A stretch of 64,000 nt of DNA from Dolichospermum compactum NIES-806 (lineage in GTDB: Bacteria > Cyanobacteriota > Cyanobacteriia > Cyanobacteriales > Nostocaceae). Shown piece after piece: positions 45,901 to 54,609 of the stretch. Where the stretch lies: the NCBI RefSeq assembly GCF_002368115.1, contig NZ_AP018316.1, positions 330,522 to 394,521 on the forward strand, written 5' to 3'. The translations under genes were made by a program, and so were the position numbers. Positions within the stretch are counted from its first letter, which is position 1. Each line of letters starts with the position of its first letter. Below the pieces are notes generated by a model that saw only the letters and a list, made by a program, of their open reading frames with translations, was not told where the DNA came from and did not search any database.

Positions 45901-46366
45901 TATGCAAATAGTGATCAAATTGTGAAGTATTCATGGGTGGATGATTTTTTGTAGATGAACTTGATGATGTTTGTAAATTGGGTATAAACCAAAGATCACA
46001 TTCAGCACATACATGATTAGATATGGACAAATTTGGTTTTCCCGCAGGGTCAGAGTCAAAATATTCGACAATTACCTTTAAGGTACAATCCACTATGGTG
46101 ATTAAAGGTGTATCTAACTGACAGGGGTTTTGTCCTAGTTGAGAAATATTATAAATTTTTTTGGGTGTATCTGAGTGAAATTGTCTATAGCTGCTTTGAA
46201 TTTTTGCTGCTAATTGATATGGTGTACCTCTGACTATGCAGGTTATCCGAGAAATGTGGGGAATGTTGCTTTTAATAGGGACAATTTGGATGGTGGGTAG
46301 ATGCAACTGTGTGTTTTCTTTCACACCTAATTTAAAGCTAGGTAGAAGCTGAATTTCCACAGGCAT
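42953..46366 (-). CDS. Very large Hsp70/actin-fold ATPase-like protein
   Basis: A 1137-residue protein, nearly twice the size of DnaK. An N-terminal about 170-residue region without known domain precedes the Hsp70-type ATPase: phosphate-1 loop LALDFGTSNSTVTLFDP (about residue 174) and phosphate-2 loop VLVLDIGGGTTDLALIEL (about 495), with a long insertion between them (about 200-400), then an adenosine-loop-like LILSGKTCSLDLVQQQI (about 740). The about 330 C-terminal residues are not a recognisable Hsp70 peptide-binding domain. It recalls SrfB-type proteins of enterobacteria, which are Hsp70-like and paired with dynamin-like SrfC, but orthology is not established. No HIP1 octamer in 3.4 kb. 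Confidence 0.78.
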   Translation of the reverse strand: MPVEIQLLPSFKLGVKENTQLHLPTIQIVPIKSNIPHISRITCIVRGTPYQLAAKIQSSYRQFHSDTPKKIYNISQLGQNPCQLDTPLITIVDCTLKVIVEYFDSDPAGKPNLSISNHVCAECDLWFIPNLQTSSSSSTKNHPPMNTSQFDHYLHNLSQQLSEKLNEKQRKRFPGWLALDFGTSNSTVTLFDPIEVPIAEVLPREQELRLRERMAEWFNSSPDLALPDVSSGEWEKFLVDISKSLEIESDQLSEIFESDNKELFLEAIRQIELCLGTSDRFRRAVSKKLYAIYHEVFRVPTLESQNLIPVVLDIDRRSTEIPSEMEVSQLIPLKLRMGRDARDNRKKAIAQGTTVSVKEIISRFHHSPKRYFGQDRSFPIILEEDEENIQVNRLIQAAWAQLIELTEDYRQRARRRFSEGDFLTAVVTYPTVAPPVVRKEIKQLVQELGIDDVQTAYDEAVSVAIFFLWREFGGNLNIGIESFKTRCRQKGNKWSQNVLVLDIGGGTTDLALIELTLEDKTPFFADHEDRGLGGRYYKLTPKLLGSSGHLQLGGELITLRIFRLLKVAISDFLLTAVTTGDIESDKLEDLINSELNDRFLEDGKFKTGSLLKCIDKENPEGDVAFKDALDTAEKVLPTRWQQAPQRLQTFYTLWDHAEAAKLKLGQKTTTDGSLLTFTLNEQQIGELLAQSAVKFQVRSSESIYLTLDHQQFERAATSSIKEAIGIAKGLIESRLSSEPNQKVDWLILSGKTCSLDLVQQQIYEEFSQAPYFVWNPERITFVLEFTKLATSAGACYAEKLRRFRFDPEESKSLLRKGANQLEIDVKNLFYYLPCNFKRKTQSNDPLAIFSAGQELYQLAPWDTVAKVRTPWQGIQLTNIIHRQDYENGTFRLWGSFDGKILMDKLGMEEQEFLKKIKIQFEIDQALQFSVLLCRGNPHYLIDVVGIDMNSVISKSTENALFADGNLKWNIAVKNHQNNLNDGDIAINVLESATVDQPHAYHLVFAVDNNESKSMETFHYLQDGVKQPGTGLISKPLPPFPQSGQHTFYIYQTDSDTNTKKWLRIGTLSKPDIITDYPCQYHVTLDNTGILRMHAGAVPYWTSNNQECLEQEGCVYRAELELQPNEVDKERDPFCGIH

Positions 46367-46529
46367 TTTTGATGTTCCTTTTTTTGTTTGTTAATAATTC
46401 ATTGATAGTGCGTTTCCCTAAATTTATTTGATAACTAAAGGTTTACTGTCTTGTTAATAGAAGAATATGGATTAAATGAACCACGAAGAAGCGAAGAACA
46501 CGAAGGAAGAAGGAAGAAGGAAGTACCAA

Positions 46530-49088
46530 TTAAATGTAGGTAAATAATTCTTCTTCATTAATTGTGGCAATATCAGTCAAGATATCTAACCAAGCTGGAA
46601 TGGCTAGTTCAGCTTGTGAATCTCTAGCAGCAATATATCTTAGTAGTGCTTCTTTTTTGGAAAGGTTTTGCAAGCTGGGAATAATTTGATCTAAAATTCC
46701 ATTGATTTCTATATTTACTTGCTGATTGCTTTCACTGACATATTGCACAAGGTGAAGACTAGCACTAGCAGTGATTTCATCTCGCAGTCGTAATACGAAA
46801 AGTTGATGATTGGCACTTCTTGATGGGTTTTGATTTCTTTCTGGTGACCAATCAAAAATTTGCCCTACACTGTGTTTTTCGTCTTGTTTAGCTAGGGGAA
46901 AAATACTTTCTGGTTTGATGGTTTGATTATGGTTATTGATTTCGGCAATAATTGCTTCTTTCCATTGACGAGGATCTGATCCTAATAACAGTTTATAAAA
47001 TAAATCTGCTTCTTCAAGTCCAAATTTTGATTCAATTTCTTGTTCTATTTCTGGCTGAAGAATGGCTTGCAGTTTTTCCCGTTCTAGTGTGATTTGATGT
47101 GCCAATGAGCTTAATAAGTCTATCACGGCTTGACGAATGCGATCGCTCGCAAAGTTTTCCAGTTCTCTGACTGTTTTCTCAAAGGCTGGATAAAAGTCAT
47201 CACTCTTAGTCGGTATGGAGGTATTGACCCGATTTCCTCTATCAAATAATTTCCCCGCTGCACCTTTAAATTCCGCTAAGGTAATTGTGCCATTTTGGAT
47301 TTTATTAAATAATAATGTCCACTGACTCCAATTCAAAATCTTTAAAGTTAGTTCATCTTTAATGACATCACTAACGACAATTCCTCGACGATCTTTCAGT
47401 TGTTCTTTACCTAAATTTTTCTGAAAGTTTCTGTAGGTTCTATCTAAACTCTCTATGGCTGTTCTCAATTCTAGTAAAGCCGGAGTATCAACTGTGGGTA
47501 TACCTTGTTCGTGAATCTCGGCAATAATTTCTTTGAGATATTCTTGTTGTTGACGGATACCATCAGCAGCCCGACGAGTATCTTCATACAATTGCTTTAA
47601 GCCGTGATTAGCAACATGAGTTTGAATTAGTTCTCTTAATTTACTAATCCCACCATCCTGAGCAAAATAACCCAGCTGTTTACCTAATTGATTTCTGCCA
47701 TCTGCTGCTAATAAAGCTTCACTTAAATCACCCCATTTCTGTTGTAATTTTTTCGGTCTTTCCAGATATTCTGGATAATCTAAATTAGCGAGAAATTCCT
47801 CGGAACCTGCTTTCACTTGACCCGAACGTTTGGCTAATTCAGCTAATCCTAACAGGGGTGATAATAAAACAATTCTGTCTTTTTGACTGGTAAATGCTTC
47901 CGCTCCATCAATAATGGTTTTGAGAACTTTTAATTTTTGGAAAACTGTATTTGTTTGTAACGGTTGAGAATCAGATTGATTATTAATTAATAAATCTAGT
48001 TCTCTTTCTCCACCTTCACTTTCTAAAGGCAGTTGATCAAAACGTCCCACACCGACAAGAATTAAATCCTTGAGGTCTTGTCCTGGACGTTGTTGCTGCA
48101 TCATTGTGAAAATTTTATTGGCGCGATCGCTCCCCGGCGATTTACCATTCAGTAAGACTAGAATTGTCTGTACCTGTGCCAATTCTCGCAACGATAAAAA
48201 TGTATCCCTAGCCCCAGAATTAGCAGCACCCAACCCAGGAAAATCCAACAGCACAAACTCTTCTGCACCCGTAACATCCCAAATTTCCCGTGATATTTTC
48301 ACTTCAATATCAACGCGACGAATTAAGGGAAAACTGGTTTGTAATAATTGCGTTCCTAATCGTTGTGGCGCATTTGGTAAGCGAACATTTGCCGCTGGTA
48401 AATCCTCAAACATGAGATATTGAATCGCCATTGGCATTTCTGCCAGTTGTAAACCCTCACGAGCAGTAAGACCATCAATTTGGTAAAAGCGACCGCATAA
48501 AGCCTCACCATAAGCCTGATAAGCCCGCAAAAATAACACTAACTCCCGCACCAAATAACGCAACTCTAAATTATTTGAGCTTTTCCAAACTTCCTCACAC
48601 CAAATACTGATATCCTTACCAGTTTTAATTTTAGCTACCTGTAAAGGTGTCACCCCAGCAGACGCAGCGCGACGGTTTGCTTCTTTGAGAATGAAGTGTA
48701 AGCACTCATTTACCCCTTCATGGGATAAATATTCCACCGTATAATTATTTACTTGGGTAGTCGCAAAATCATCCTGGGGTTTAATATGAATAGCTGTGAC
48801 ATTACCTGTCGTCGGATTTTCACTCACAGGTAAAGCGTCCGCATAACCAATCAAACTTCCTAGCAGCAAACTTTTTCCACTACTAAATTCCCCCATTACG
48901 CCAATTTTTACCGGTGAGTTGGCTAGTTCAACAGTTTTCTGTGCCGCCTCTCGCAGCCGCAACAGACAATCATCAAGGCTAGTGGGAACCCAATCTTCCT
49001 CTTGGGAAGGGCGTTGGGGAACTGAGTCAATTTGGCGGAGGATAAATTCACCGTACTCTTTCAATCGCGCCAGCTTATCTGGTTCCAT
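46530..49088 (-). CDS. Dynamin-like large GTPase
   Basis: An 852-residue protein with an N-terminal dynamin-type GTPase domain. G1 is GEFSSGKS (residues 66-73), G2 the Thr in NPTTGNVTAI, G3 DFPGLGAANSGARD (near 280), and a G4-like VGRFDQLP. The remainder is long helical and charged, as expected for a dynamin stalk (RQQQEYLKEIIAEIHEQ; LEREKLQAILQPEIEQEI). No transmembrane helix is evident, so membrane contact would be through the stalk or paddle. It is first in a cluster with the Hsp70-like and unknown genes (163-bp gap, partly GAAGAAG/GGAAGAA repeats). Bacterial dynamins act in membrane remodelling and some in phage defence; the role here is open. Confidence 0.85.
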   Translation of the reverse strand: MEPDKLARLKEYGEFILRQIDSVPQRPSQEEDWVPTSLDDCLLRLREAAQKTVELANSPVKIGVMGEFSSGKSLLLGSLIGYADALPVSENPTTGNVTAIHIKPQDDFATTQVNNYTVEYLSHEGVNECLHFILKEANRRAASAGVTPLQVAKIKTGKDISIWCEEVWKSSNNLELRYLVRELVLFLRAYQAYGEALCGRFYQIDGLTAREGLQLAEMPMAIQYLMFEDLPAANVRLPNAPQRLGTQLLQTSFPLIRRVDIEVKISREIWDVTGAEEFVLLDFPGLGAANSGARDTFLSLRELAQVQTILVLLNGKSPGSDRANKIFTMMQQQRPGQDLKDLILVGVGRFDQLPLESEGGERELDLLINNQSDSQPLQTNTVFQKLKVLKTIIDGAEAFTSQKDRIVLLSPLLGLAELAKRSGQVKAGSEEFLANLDYPEYLERPKKLQQKWGDLSEALLAADGRNQLGKQLGYFAQDGGISKLRELIQTHVANHGLKQLYEDTRRAADGIRQQQEYLKEIIAEIHEQGIPTVDTPALLELRTAIESLDRTYRNFQKNLGKEQLKDRRGIVVSDVIKDELTLKILNWSQWTLLFNKIQNGTITLAEFKGAAGKLFDRGNRVNTSIPTKSDDFYPAFEKTVRELENFASDRIRQAVIDLLSSLAHQITLEREKLQAILQPEIEQEIESKFGLEEADLFYKLLLGSDPRQWKEAIIAEINNHNQTIKPESIFPLAKQDEKHSVGQIFDWSPERNQNPSRSANHQLFVLRLRDEITASASLHLVQYVSESNQQVNIEINGILDQIIPSLQNLSKKEALLRYIAARDSQAELAIPAWLDILTDIATINEEELFTYI

Positions 49089-49419
49089 AGAGTAGTCTTT
49101 CGTTTGAGTTCATTGTCACAACTGGGTTATAACACAAAACCCAGAAACCACCACCATTCGTACAACGATAACAGATAAGACGCAAGATCATACTGTTCGG
49201 TTAAGGCAATGGTTTACAAATAATCTTTAACAAGAAACATACACGACTTGTTAAAGAAGAAGATAATGTTATTTAGACAACCCTACAAAATGTTAACAAA
49301 TGTTGTGGGATGGACATCTTATCCGTCCTTGTATTATTAGCGGGCAAGATGCCCGCACCACAAGAAATTTTGAGATATTTTTTTAATTGGAGAACTCTTA
49401 ATTTTGTTCAATTTGTCAA
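49089..49419. other. Intergenic stretch with palindromic repeat
   Basis: It contains the paired short repeats 'gggatggacatcttatccgtcc' and 'gcgggcaagatgcccgc' (49305-49360), both palindromic and of a kind common between cyanobacterial genes. No gene is seen. Confidence 0.45.
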
Positions 49420-50145
49420 TTATTGACCACCAGAAAAAAACAAAGGTAAAATAAATGCTGAGATAATTCCCCCTAAGACAATTACCTCAATAATTTGCAA
49501 TAATAAACCACCCTTCATAAACTGATTAATTTCTTCCCGAAGATTATGGGAAAAATTACCCAACCAAACACAGAGACGACTATACCACTTAGTAGGACTA
49601 TCTTCTGGGCGTAACTTCCAGGATAATATTGATAATAATAATGGCGCACCACCAACTTTAGCCGACATCAAAACATGAATTGCTAAACAAAAAATTATGA
49701 TTACCCATGCTATGAGATGAGCATAATACCAAACATGATCAAGTTCTCCTAGTGGTAGCCATTCCTCCTTCATCATTCTCCCAGATACTACCGCCAAAAC
49801 AGCAGCAAGCAACATTTTAGTATTCACTAAACGTTGTAGACTTACCCACCAAATTGGTTTACCAAATTGAGTTAGGTTTTGGATAGAGTCTGGTTGTAAT
49901 AGTCGTCTTTTTCCAGCATGAAAACTATAAACAGCAAAAAATGGTAGTAAAATCAAGAAAAATACTGCCAATGTCCCATGAATATCCTGTATAGGATTGA
50001 TTTTGGGAATTGGGATATATCCAAATCTTTTATCAAAAGTATTGTAAACTAGGAATCCGCTAATAATTGCACCAATTCCTAAAATCCCGCTTATACCATG
50101 CAGGATTCGGAATATTAATGGTTGATAGGGGGCTGAACGATTCAT
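49420..50145 (-). CDS. Membrane b-type cytochrome (cytochrome b561/b6-like)
   Basis: A 241-residue protein with about five membrane segments. Histidines that could bind two hemes are in RILHGISGI, DIHGTLAVF, YYAHLIAW and AIHVLMSAK, the layout of cytochrome b561/HupC-type four-helix proteins. A final hydrophobic helix ends FILPLFFSGGQ. Probably transfers electrons across or within the membrane; its donor and acceptor are unknown. There is no c-type or hydrogenase partner adjacent. Confidence 0.75.
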   Translation of the reverse strand: MNRSAPYQPLIFRILHGISGILGIGAIISGFLVYNTFDKRFGYIPIPKINPIQDIHGTLAVFFLILLPFFAVYSFHAGKRRLLQPDSIQNLTQFGKPIWWVSLQRLVNTKMLLAAVLAVVSGRMMKEEWLPLGELDHVWYYAHLIAWVIIIFCLAIHVLMSAKVGGAPLLLSILSWKLRPEDSPTKWYSRLCVWLGNFSHNLREEINQFMKGGLLLQIIEVIVLGGIISAFILPLFFSGGQ

Positions 50146-50242
50146 AAGTTGATATAGTAAGTTTCCAAAAAGGCTAATTTTTCTGTAACTACGCCATAAA
50201 AATATATAATATCCTAAACAGTGATTAAGGAAGAGTGCATTA

Positions 50243-51385
50243 GTGGTTGAAGTTGTACATTTTACAGGATTTATTAAAGGCGTAACCTATAAAACCTATT
50301 TAGGTGACAAATTAAATGAAATTAATATAGATAGTTTTGATGTCAATCAAGCAAGTGGTTATGGATTAATCAAGTCATCTATAACTGAGATTGCTTATTC
50401 TAAATGGGTTTCACCTAAAAGAACTAGAAGCTATCCTTTCGCTAGAATATATACTACATACAACTCATCTAAAATTATCACCATTATTCCGGTAATTAAA
50501 GATGAAGGTAAAGATGGAGATAGAGATATAATTCAATATTCTACAATTTCCTGGATGAACTTATTAAATATTTATATTGTGCTTGCTTATTATGAAACAG
50601 CCCAGAAAAGTCATAAAAAAAGACAGATAAACAAAGATAAACTTTCCAATCAAAAGTTCAATAATGAATTTGTACAATCTCAAATCAACGAAATACTAGC
50701 ATATCGGCAAAGTGCTTTACATTGGAATAAAAATTTATTTGAAGAAAGGTTTTTATCAATTTTTGAGAAAGCACTGAATTCTTACGATTTTATTGCTAGT
50801 CAAACTGGAGTGGCTATTCACTCACGAGTAAGCATGGATAACTATTTACGAAAAATCATTCTTGAGTTTGAAGAATTTAAAAATATTTCTCTTAAAGGTT
50901 CTCTAAGTGCCAGTAAACGAGAAGCGATGACTTCTCATAAAATGGAATATTTAGAAGATGGACTAAAAGCAACTTTTAGTATTGAGAATTATTTAGGAGG
51001 AGTTTATCACTTGACTGCTGATGAAATATTTGTTTATAATAATGAGTACATAATTCAAGAATCAAAAAATTCTTCAAAGGAATCTTTACCTAAACTTCCT
51101 GATATTCAAGATAGTTTATTTAAGTTGATTTTATTTTCCAACTTAGATTCATTAAAGCTAAATGGAGAATCAGTTAATTTTCTAACAAAATTAAAGCTTA
51201 CTGGTAAAAATGTAGTTAGTTCTATTATTTTTCCTGATGCAACAGTTGAAGAATTAGATAATTTTTTACAAATTAACAAGACAATTTTTACGAAAAAGCA
51301 AAAAGAAATTATCAGAAAATTGGCTTTAGAAGCCCAAAATAATCAAAAATTAAAAATACAAGTGTCAGGAAATTCCAAGGTATAA
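50243..51385 (+). CDS. Candidate type II restriction endonuclease (partner of the adjacent methylase)
   Basis: A 380-residue protein without a recognised family, placed 7 bp upstream of a Dam-type DNA methylase. Tail-on-head coupling to a methylase gene is the usual arrangement of type II systems. A possible PD-(D/E)xK core is visible late in the protein: LTADEIFVYNNEYIIQESKN (Asp, then Q-E-S-K) near residues 258-277, preceded by a helical region. Start is GTG 50243 with an AAGGAAGAG ribosome-binding site 7-8 bp upstream. AT-rich, no HIP1. Function is inferred mainly from context. Confidence 0.6.
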   Translation: MVEVVHFTGFIKGVTYKTYLGDKLNEINIDSFDVNQASGYGLIKSSITEIAYSKWVSPKRTRSYPFARIYTTYNSSKIITIIPVIKDEGKDGDRDIIQYSTISWMNLLNIYIVLAYYETAQKSHKKRQINKDKLSNQKFNNEFVQSQINEILAYRQSALHWNKNLFEERFLSIFEKALNSYDFIASQTGVAIHSRVSMDNYLRKIILEFEEFKNISLKGSLSASKREAMTSHKMEYLEDGLKATFSIENYLGGVYHLTADEIFVYNNEYIIQESKNSSKESLPKLPDIQDSLFKLILFSNLDSLKLNGESVNFLTKLKLTGKNVVSSIIFPDATVEELDNFLQINKTIFTKKQKEIIRKLALEAQNNQKLKIQVSGNSKV

Positions 51386-51392
51386 TTTTTTT

Positions 51393-52229
51393 ATGATCAA
51401 AAGTCCTCTCCGTTATCCTGGTGGAAAATCAAAAGCAATTAAAAGCATTGCTGAATGTCTTCCAGAAAAGTTTTCCGAATTTAGAGAACCTTTTGTTGGT
51501 GGTGGTTCAGTTTTCATTTATCTCAAACAACAATTTCCCGATTTAAAGATTTCCATTAACGATTTAAATCCAGAATTATTTTTATTTTGGTATTTGGCAA
51601 AATCTGATTTATCAAAATTAGTTTCCGCAGTTCGTCAAGTTAAAGAAAATTCTCAAGATGGAAAATTACTTTTTGCCGAATTAGCTCATGTAAATGTTAA
51701 TACATTGTCAGATTTAGAAAGAGCAGTCCGGTTTTTTGTTCTGAATAGAATTACATTTTCTGGAACTATAGAATCCGGTGGATTTTCTTTAGAATCTTTT
51801 CATAAAAGATTTACAAATTCATCAATAGATAGACTAGAGAAATTAGAAAATATACTAACACAAGATATCAAAGTTACCAATTTAGATTATAGCCATCTGA
51901 TTAATGAACCAGGAAAAGAAGTATTCATATTTTTAGATCCTCCTTATGTTAAAGCTGAAAAATCTAAATTATATGGTAGAAAAGGAGATTTACATACAGG
52001 ATTTGATCATCAAAGATTTGCTTCAAATTTAAAACAATGCCCCCATAACTGGTTAATTACCTATGATGATTGCCTAGAAATCAGAGAAAACTTTAAATGG
52101 GCAAATATCATTGAATGGGAATTACAATATGGCATGAATAATTATAAACAAAAAAAAGCCGAAAAAGGGAAAGAACTATTTATTAGTAATTATCAGATCC
52201 CCGACTTCTTTAAGAAGTCGGTGATCTAA
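51393..52229 (+). CDS. DNA adenine-N6 methyltransferase, Dam/D12 class
   Basis: A 278-residue alpha-class methyltransferase: PLRYPGGKSK (residues 5-14), SAM motif FREPFVGGGSVF (about 31-42), and catalytic DPPY near 182 (IFLDPPYVKAEKSKLYGR). The D12 class includes Dam (GATC), DpnIIA and EcoRV-type methylases, so a GATC-like or related target is plausible but not proven. The last about 11 residues (QIPDFFKKSVI) come from an ATCCCCGACTTCTT palindrome that spans the end of the gene. Likely the protective enzyme for the upstream endonuclease candidate. Confidence 0.9.
   Translation: MIKSPLRYPGGKSKAIKSIAECLPEKFSEFREPFVGGGSVFIYLKQQFPDLKISINDLNPELFLFWYLAKSDLSKLVSAVRQVKENSQDGKLLFAELAHVNVNTLSDLERAVRFFVLNRITFSGTIESGGFSLESFHKRFTNSSIDRLEKLENILTQDIKVTNLDYSHLINEPGKEVFIFLDPPYVKAEKSKLYGRKGDLHTGFDHQRFASNLKQCPHNWLITYDDCLEIRENFKWANIIEWELQYGMNNYKQKKAEKGKELFISNYQIPDFFKKSVI
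52195..52227. repeat. Palindrome AGATCCCCGACTTCTT.. at the end of the methylase gene
   Basis: A 33-bp near-perfect palindrome (one mismatch, GGTGAT versus GGGGAT) supplies the last codons of the gene; the stop codon follows directly. In RNA it could also act as the terminator stem. Confidence 0.8.
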
Positions 52230-52278
52230 ACCTCTAAACCTGATAAAATCACATTCAACATCATAAAAAAGCCGAACA

Positions 52279-53325
52279 ATGGATTCTACTATTTGGTCTA
52301 ACTTACTCAAACAATTATTAGAACGGCAATCATTATCCCGGACTCAAGCCGCAGAATTGATGCAAGGATGGATAAATGAAACGATTCCTCTAGAACTGTC
52401 AGGGGCAATTTTAATGGCGTTGAACTTTAAAGGCGTATGTGCTGAAGAATTAACAGGAATGGCAGAAGTATTAAAATCCTTGTCTTCCGTACCCATAAAC
52501 AAGGGCGGGGAGACCCCGCCCCTACGGTTAATTGATACTTGTGGTACAGGTGGTGATGGGGCATCAACCTTTAATATTTCCACTGCTGTAGCCTTTGTAG
52601 TGGCTGCTGCTGGTGTACCTGTGGCTAAACATGGTAGTCGTTCAGCCTCCAGTCTCACGGGAAGCGCGGATGTTTTAGAAGCCTTGGGAGTAAATTTGAC
52701 TGCTGCGAGTGATAAGGTACAAGCAGCAGTACAAGAGGTAGGAATTACATTTTTATTCGCCCCTGGGTGGCATCCAGCCCTGAAAGCAGTTGCCCCATTA
52801 CGGCGAAATCTCAAAGTGCGGACTGTGTTTAATTTACTAGGACCCCTGGTAAATCCCCTGAATCCTACTGGTCAGGTAATTGGTGTTTTTGATCCTCAAC
52901 TGATAGAAACCGTTGCTGAAGCTTTAAATCTCTTGGGGACACAAACAGCAATGGTTCTGCATGGACGAGAAAAATTAGATGAAGCTGGTTTGGGCGATAT
53001 TACCGATTTGGCAGCTTTAAAAGATGGTAAAGTATTGTTAACTACTGTTGATCCCCAGGAAGTTGGTGTGATTCCTGCTCCCATTACCGCTGTTAAGGGT
53101 GGTGACGCACAAGAAAATGCGGTGATTCTTAAAAAAGTTTTGCAAGGGAAAGGCACAGAAGCGCAACAGGATATAGTGGCGTTAAATGCTTCCCTGGCAT
53201 TGCAGGTGGCAGGTGCTGTTCCCTGGCTAAATCATGGTCAAGGGGTGACTGTAGCTAAAGAAATTTTACAAAGCGGTAGCCCTTGGACAAAGTTGGAACA
53301 TTTAGTGGATTTTCTGAAGGATTAG
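52279..53325 (+). CDS. trpD: Anthranilate phosphoribosyltransferase
   Basis: Second step of tryptophan synthesis: transfers phosphoribosyl to anthranilate. The family motifs are intact: DTCGTGGDGASTFN (PRPP loop), KHGSRSASSLTGSADVLEALG, and NLLGPLVNPLNP. Length 348. Just before the PRPP loop, residues NKGGETPPLR (about 74-83) are encoded by an inserted GGGCGGGG..CCCCGCCC palindrome, so the loop is lengthened but in frame. The 3' end overlaps the convergent protease gene by 71 bp. Confidence 0.96.
   Translation: MDSTIWSNLLKQLLERQSLSRTQAAELMQGWINETIPLELSGAILMALNFKGVCAEELTGMAEVLKSLSSVPINKGGETPPLRLIDTCGTGGDGASTFNISTAVAFVVAAAGVPVAKHGSRSASSLTGSADVLEALGVNLTAASDKVQAAVQEVGITFLFAPGWHPALKAVAPLRRNLKVRTVFNLLGPLVNPLNPTGQVIGVFDPQLIETVAEALNLLGTQTAMVLHGREKLDEAGLGDITDLAALKDGKVLLTTVDPQEVGVIPAPITAVKGGDAQENAVILKKVLQGKGTEAQQDIVALNASLALQVAGAVPWLNHGQGVTVAKEILQSGSPWTKLEHLVDFLKD
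52503..52521. repeat. GGGCGGGG/CCCCGCCC palindrome inside trpD
   Basis: A perfect 8-bp stem with an AGA loop, in frame within trpD. Related palindromes are intergenic at about 13164, 35584 and 63574. Confidence 0.85.
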
Positions 53326-54307
53326 CTTCTGAGTGGACTTGGGGACGAAATTCGACGACGTTACGTTTGATAGTTAGATCGTAATTACCGAAAAAGTCAT
53401 GTCCTAAAAGTCCTGTTTCTAATTCTGTACCAGCGATCGCTACTGGGACTTTATTTACTGTCATCCCCCCGGCTTCCATAGAATCAAGATAGCCAATGGG
53501 AAATTCCACAGCTTTAGCACTGGCAGTATTCGCTTTAGCCTTGCCGACAGTGACTACACCCAAAGCCGCTGCTATCTTCTGGGTAATTACAGTCCCACTC
53601 GCCCCCGTATCCACAATCATCTCAAACCGCTGCGTTCCATTGAAAGTAACTTCAATAATTGGTGTACCACCGACTCGCCGTTTAATTGGGGCAATAAATA
53701 CCTCGTGGTTGCGAGGGAGGATGGATGGTGGCGAGAGGCTAGGCTTAGATAAGGATGGTTTTAGAGCTTTATCAGCGGGACGGGCAGAAATTATCCCATT
53801 ACCCGGTCGTTGAGGAACATCAATGACTACTGATTGCGGCTGAGTTACAGAAGATGCTAAATTTTTGGGGTAAGCCTGGCGGCGAGCTAAGGAAATTTGA
53901 CGGCGATATTCAACGATTTGACGTTGAGCAAAGGCAAAATTGCTACTATTGCGCCTAACTTGCTTCATGAGAGCGATCGCATCTTGCCACTGACTCACCA
54001 CCAACTTCCAATCATCCACAGATACAGCAGATTGGCTGATACTCTTAGCACCAGCAGCTTTATCTAGAGCCATTTCCAAAGAACTTAATTGGGTGGAAGC
54101 AGATGCTTGTGGCGTTGACTTTGGACTAGCTAACAGTTGTTTCCGTTGACTGGAAGAACGGATAGCCGCCAAACTCCCAGTTGATAAAGATTGTTTAGAC
54201 TCACCAGTTATTGTTGTCTGCTGATCTTGATCACAGGCAACAGTCAAAACCGCTAAACTAACGGAACAAAAAATGAGGGCTGTCCGGGATAAAAAATACT
54301 GAAGCAT
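53255..54307 (-). CDS. Lipoprotein with retropepsin-like aspartic protease domain
   Basis: About 350 residues. The chosen start (ATG 54307) gives a lipoprotein signal peptide with lipobox TVAC (FCSVSLAVLTVAC), so it should be membrane-anchored outside the cytoplasm. A Ser/Gln/Ala-rich linker precedes a retropepsin-like domain with FEMIVDTGASGTVITQKIAA (catalytic DTGA near residue 232), then GLLGHDFFGNYDLTI. An alternative upstream ATG (54358) adds 17 residues and breaks the signal. The C-terminal 23 codons overlap the end of trpD on the other strand. Substrate unknown. Confidence 0.82.
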   Translation of the reverse strand: MLQYFLSRTALIFCSVSLAVLTVACDQDQQTTITGESKQSLSTGSLAAIRSSSQRKQLLASPKSTPQASASTQLSSLEMALDKAAGAKSISQSAVSVDDWKLVVSQWQDAIALMKQVRRNSSNFAFAQRQIVEYRRQISLARRQAYPKNLASSVTQPQSVVIDVPQRPGNGIISARPADKALKPSLSKPSLSPPSILPRNHEVFIAPIKRRVGGTPIIEVTFNGTQRFEMIVDTGASGTVITQKIAAALGVVTVGKAKANTASAKAVEFPIGYLDSMEAGGMTVNKVPVAIAGTELETGLLGHDFFGNYDLTIKRNVVEFRPQVHSEANPSENPLNVPTLSKGYRFVKFL

Positions 54308-54609
54308 AGTGAATGTTTTAACCGCCCTGGCTGCTCTTCCCAAGTGTACTCCTCCCACCCAATTAAAAATGCTTGACTATTGATCATTTTAAAATTAAAG
54401 TTTTGATTGGGAATTTCTGGTAATTTTATATACATATACATGATTTTTTTTGTAAAGGATTGTATAGTAATTACAGGAAGGTTCTGCGTTTTCGATCAAT
54501 ATTATGAATATATTGTCTGTCTGGCATTACCAAATATTATCTGTGAGGAGTTATATCCTCTAGAAAGGTATTTAAGGTTGTCATTTATATACAAGTAGAG
54601 GTATTAACC

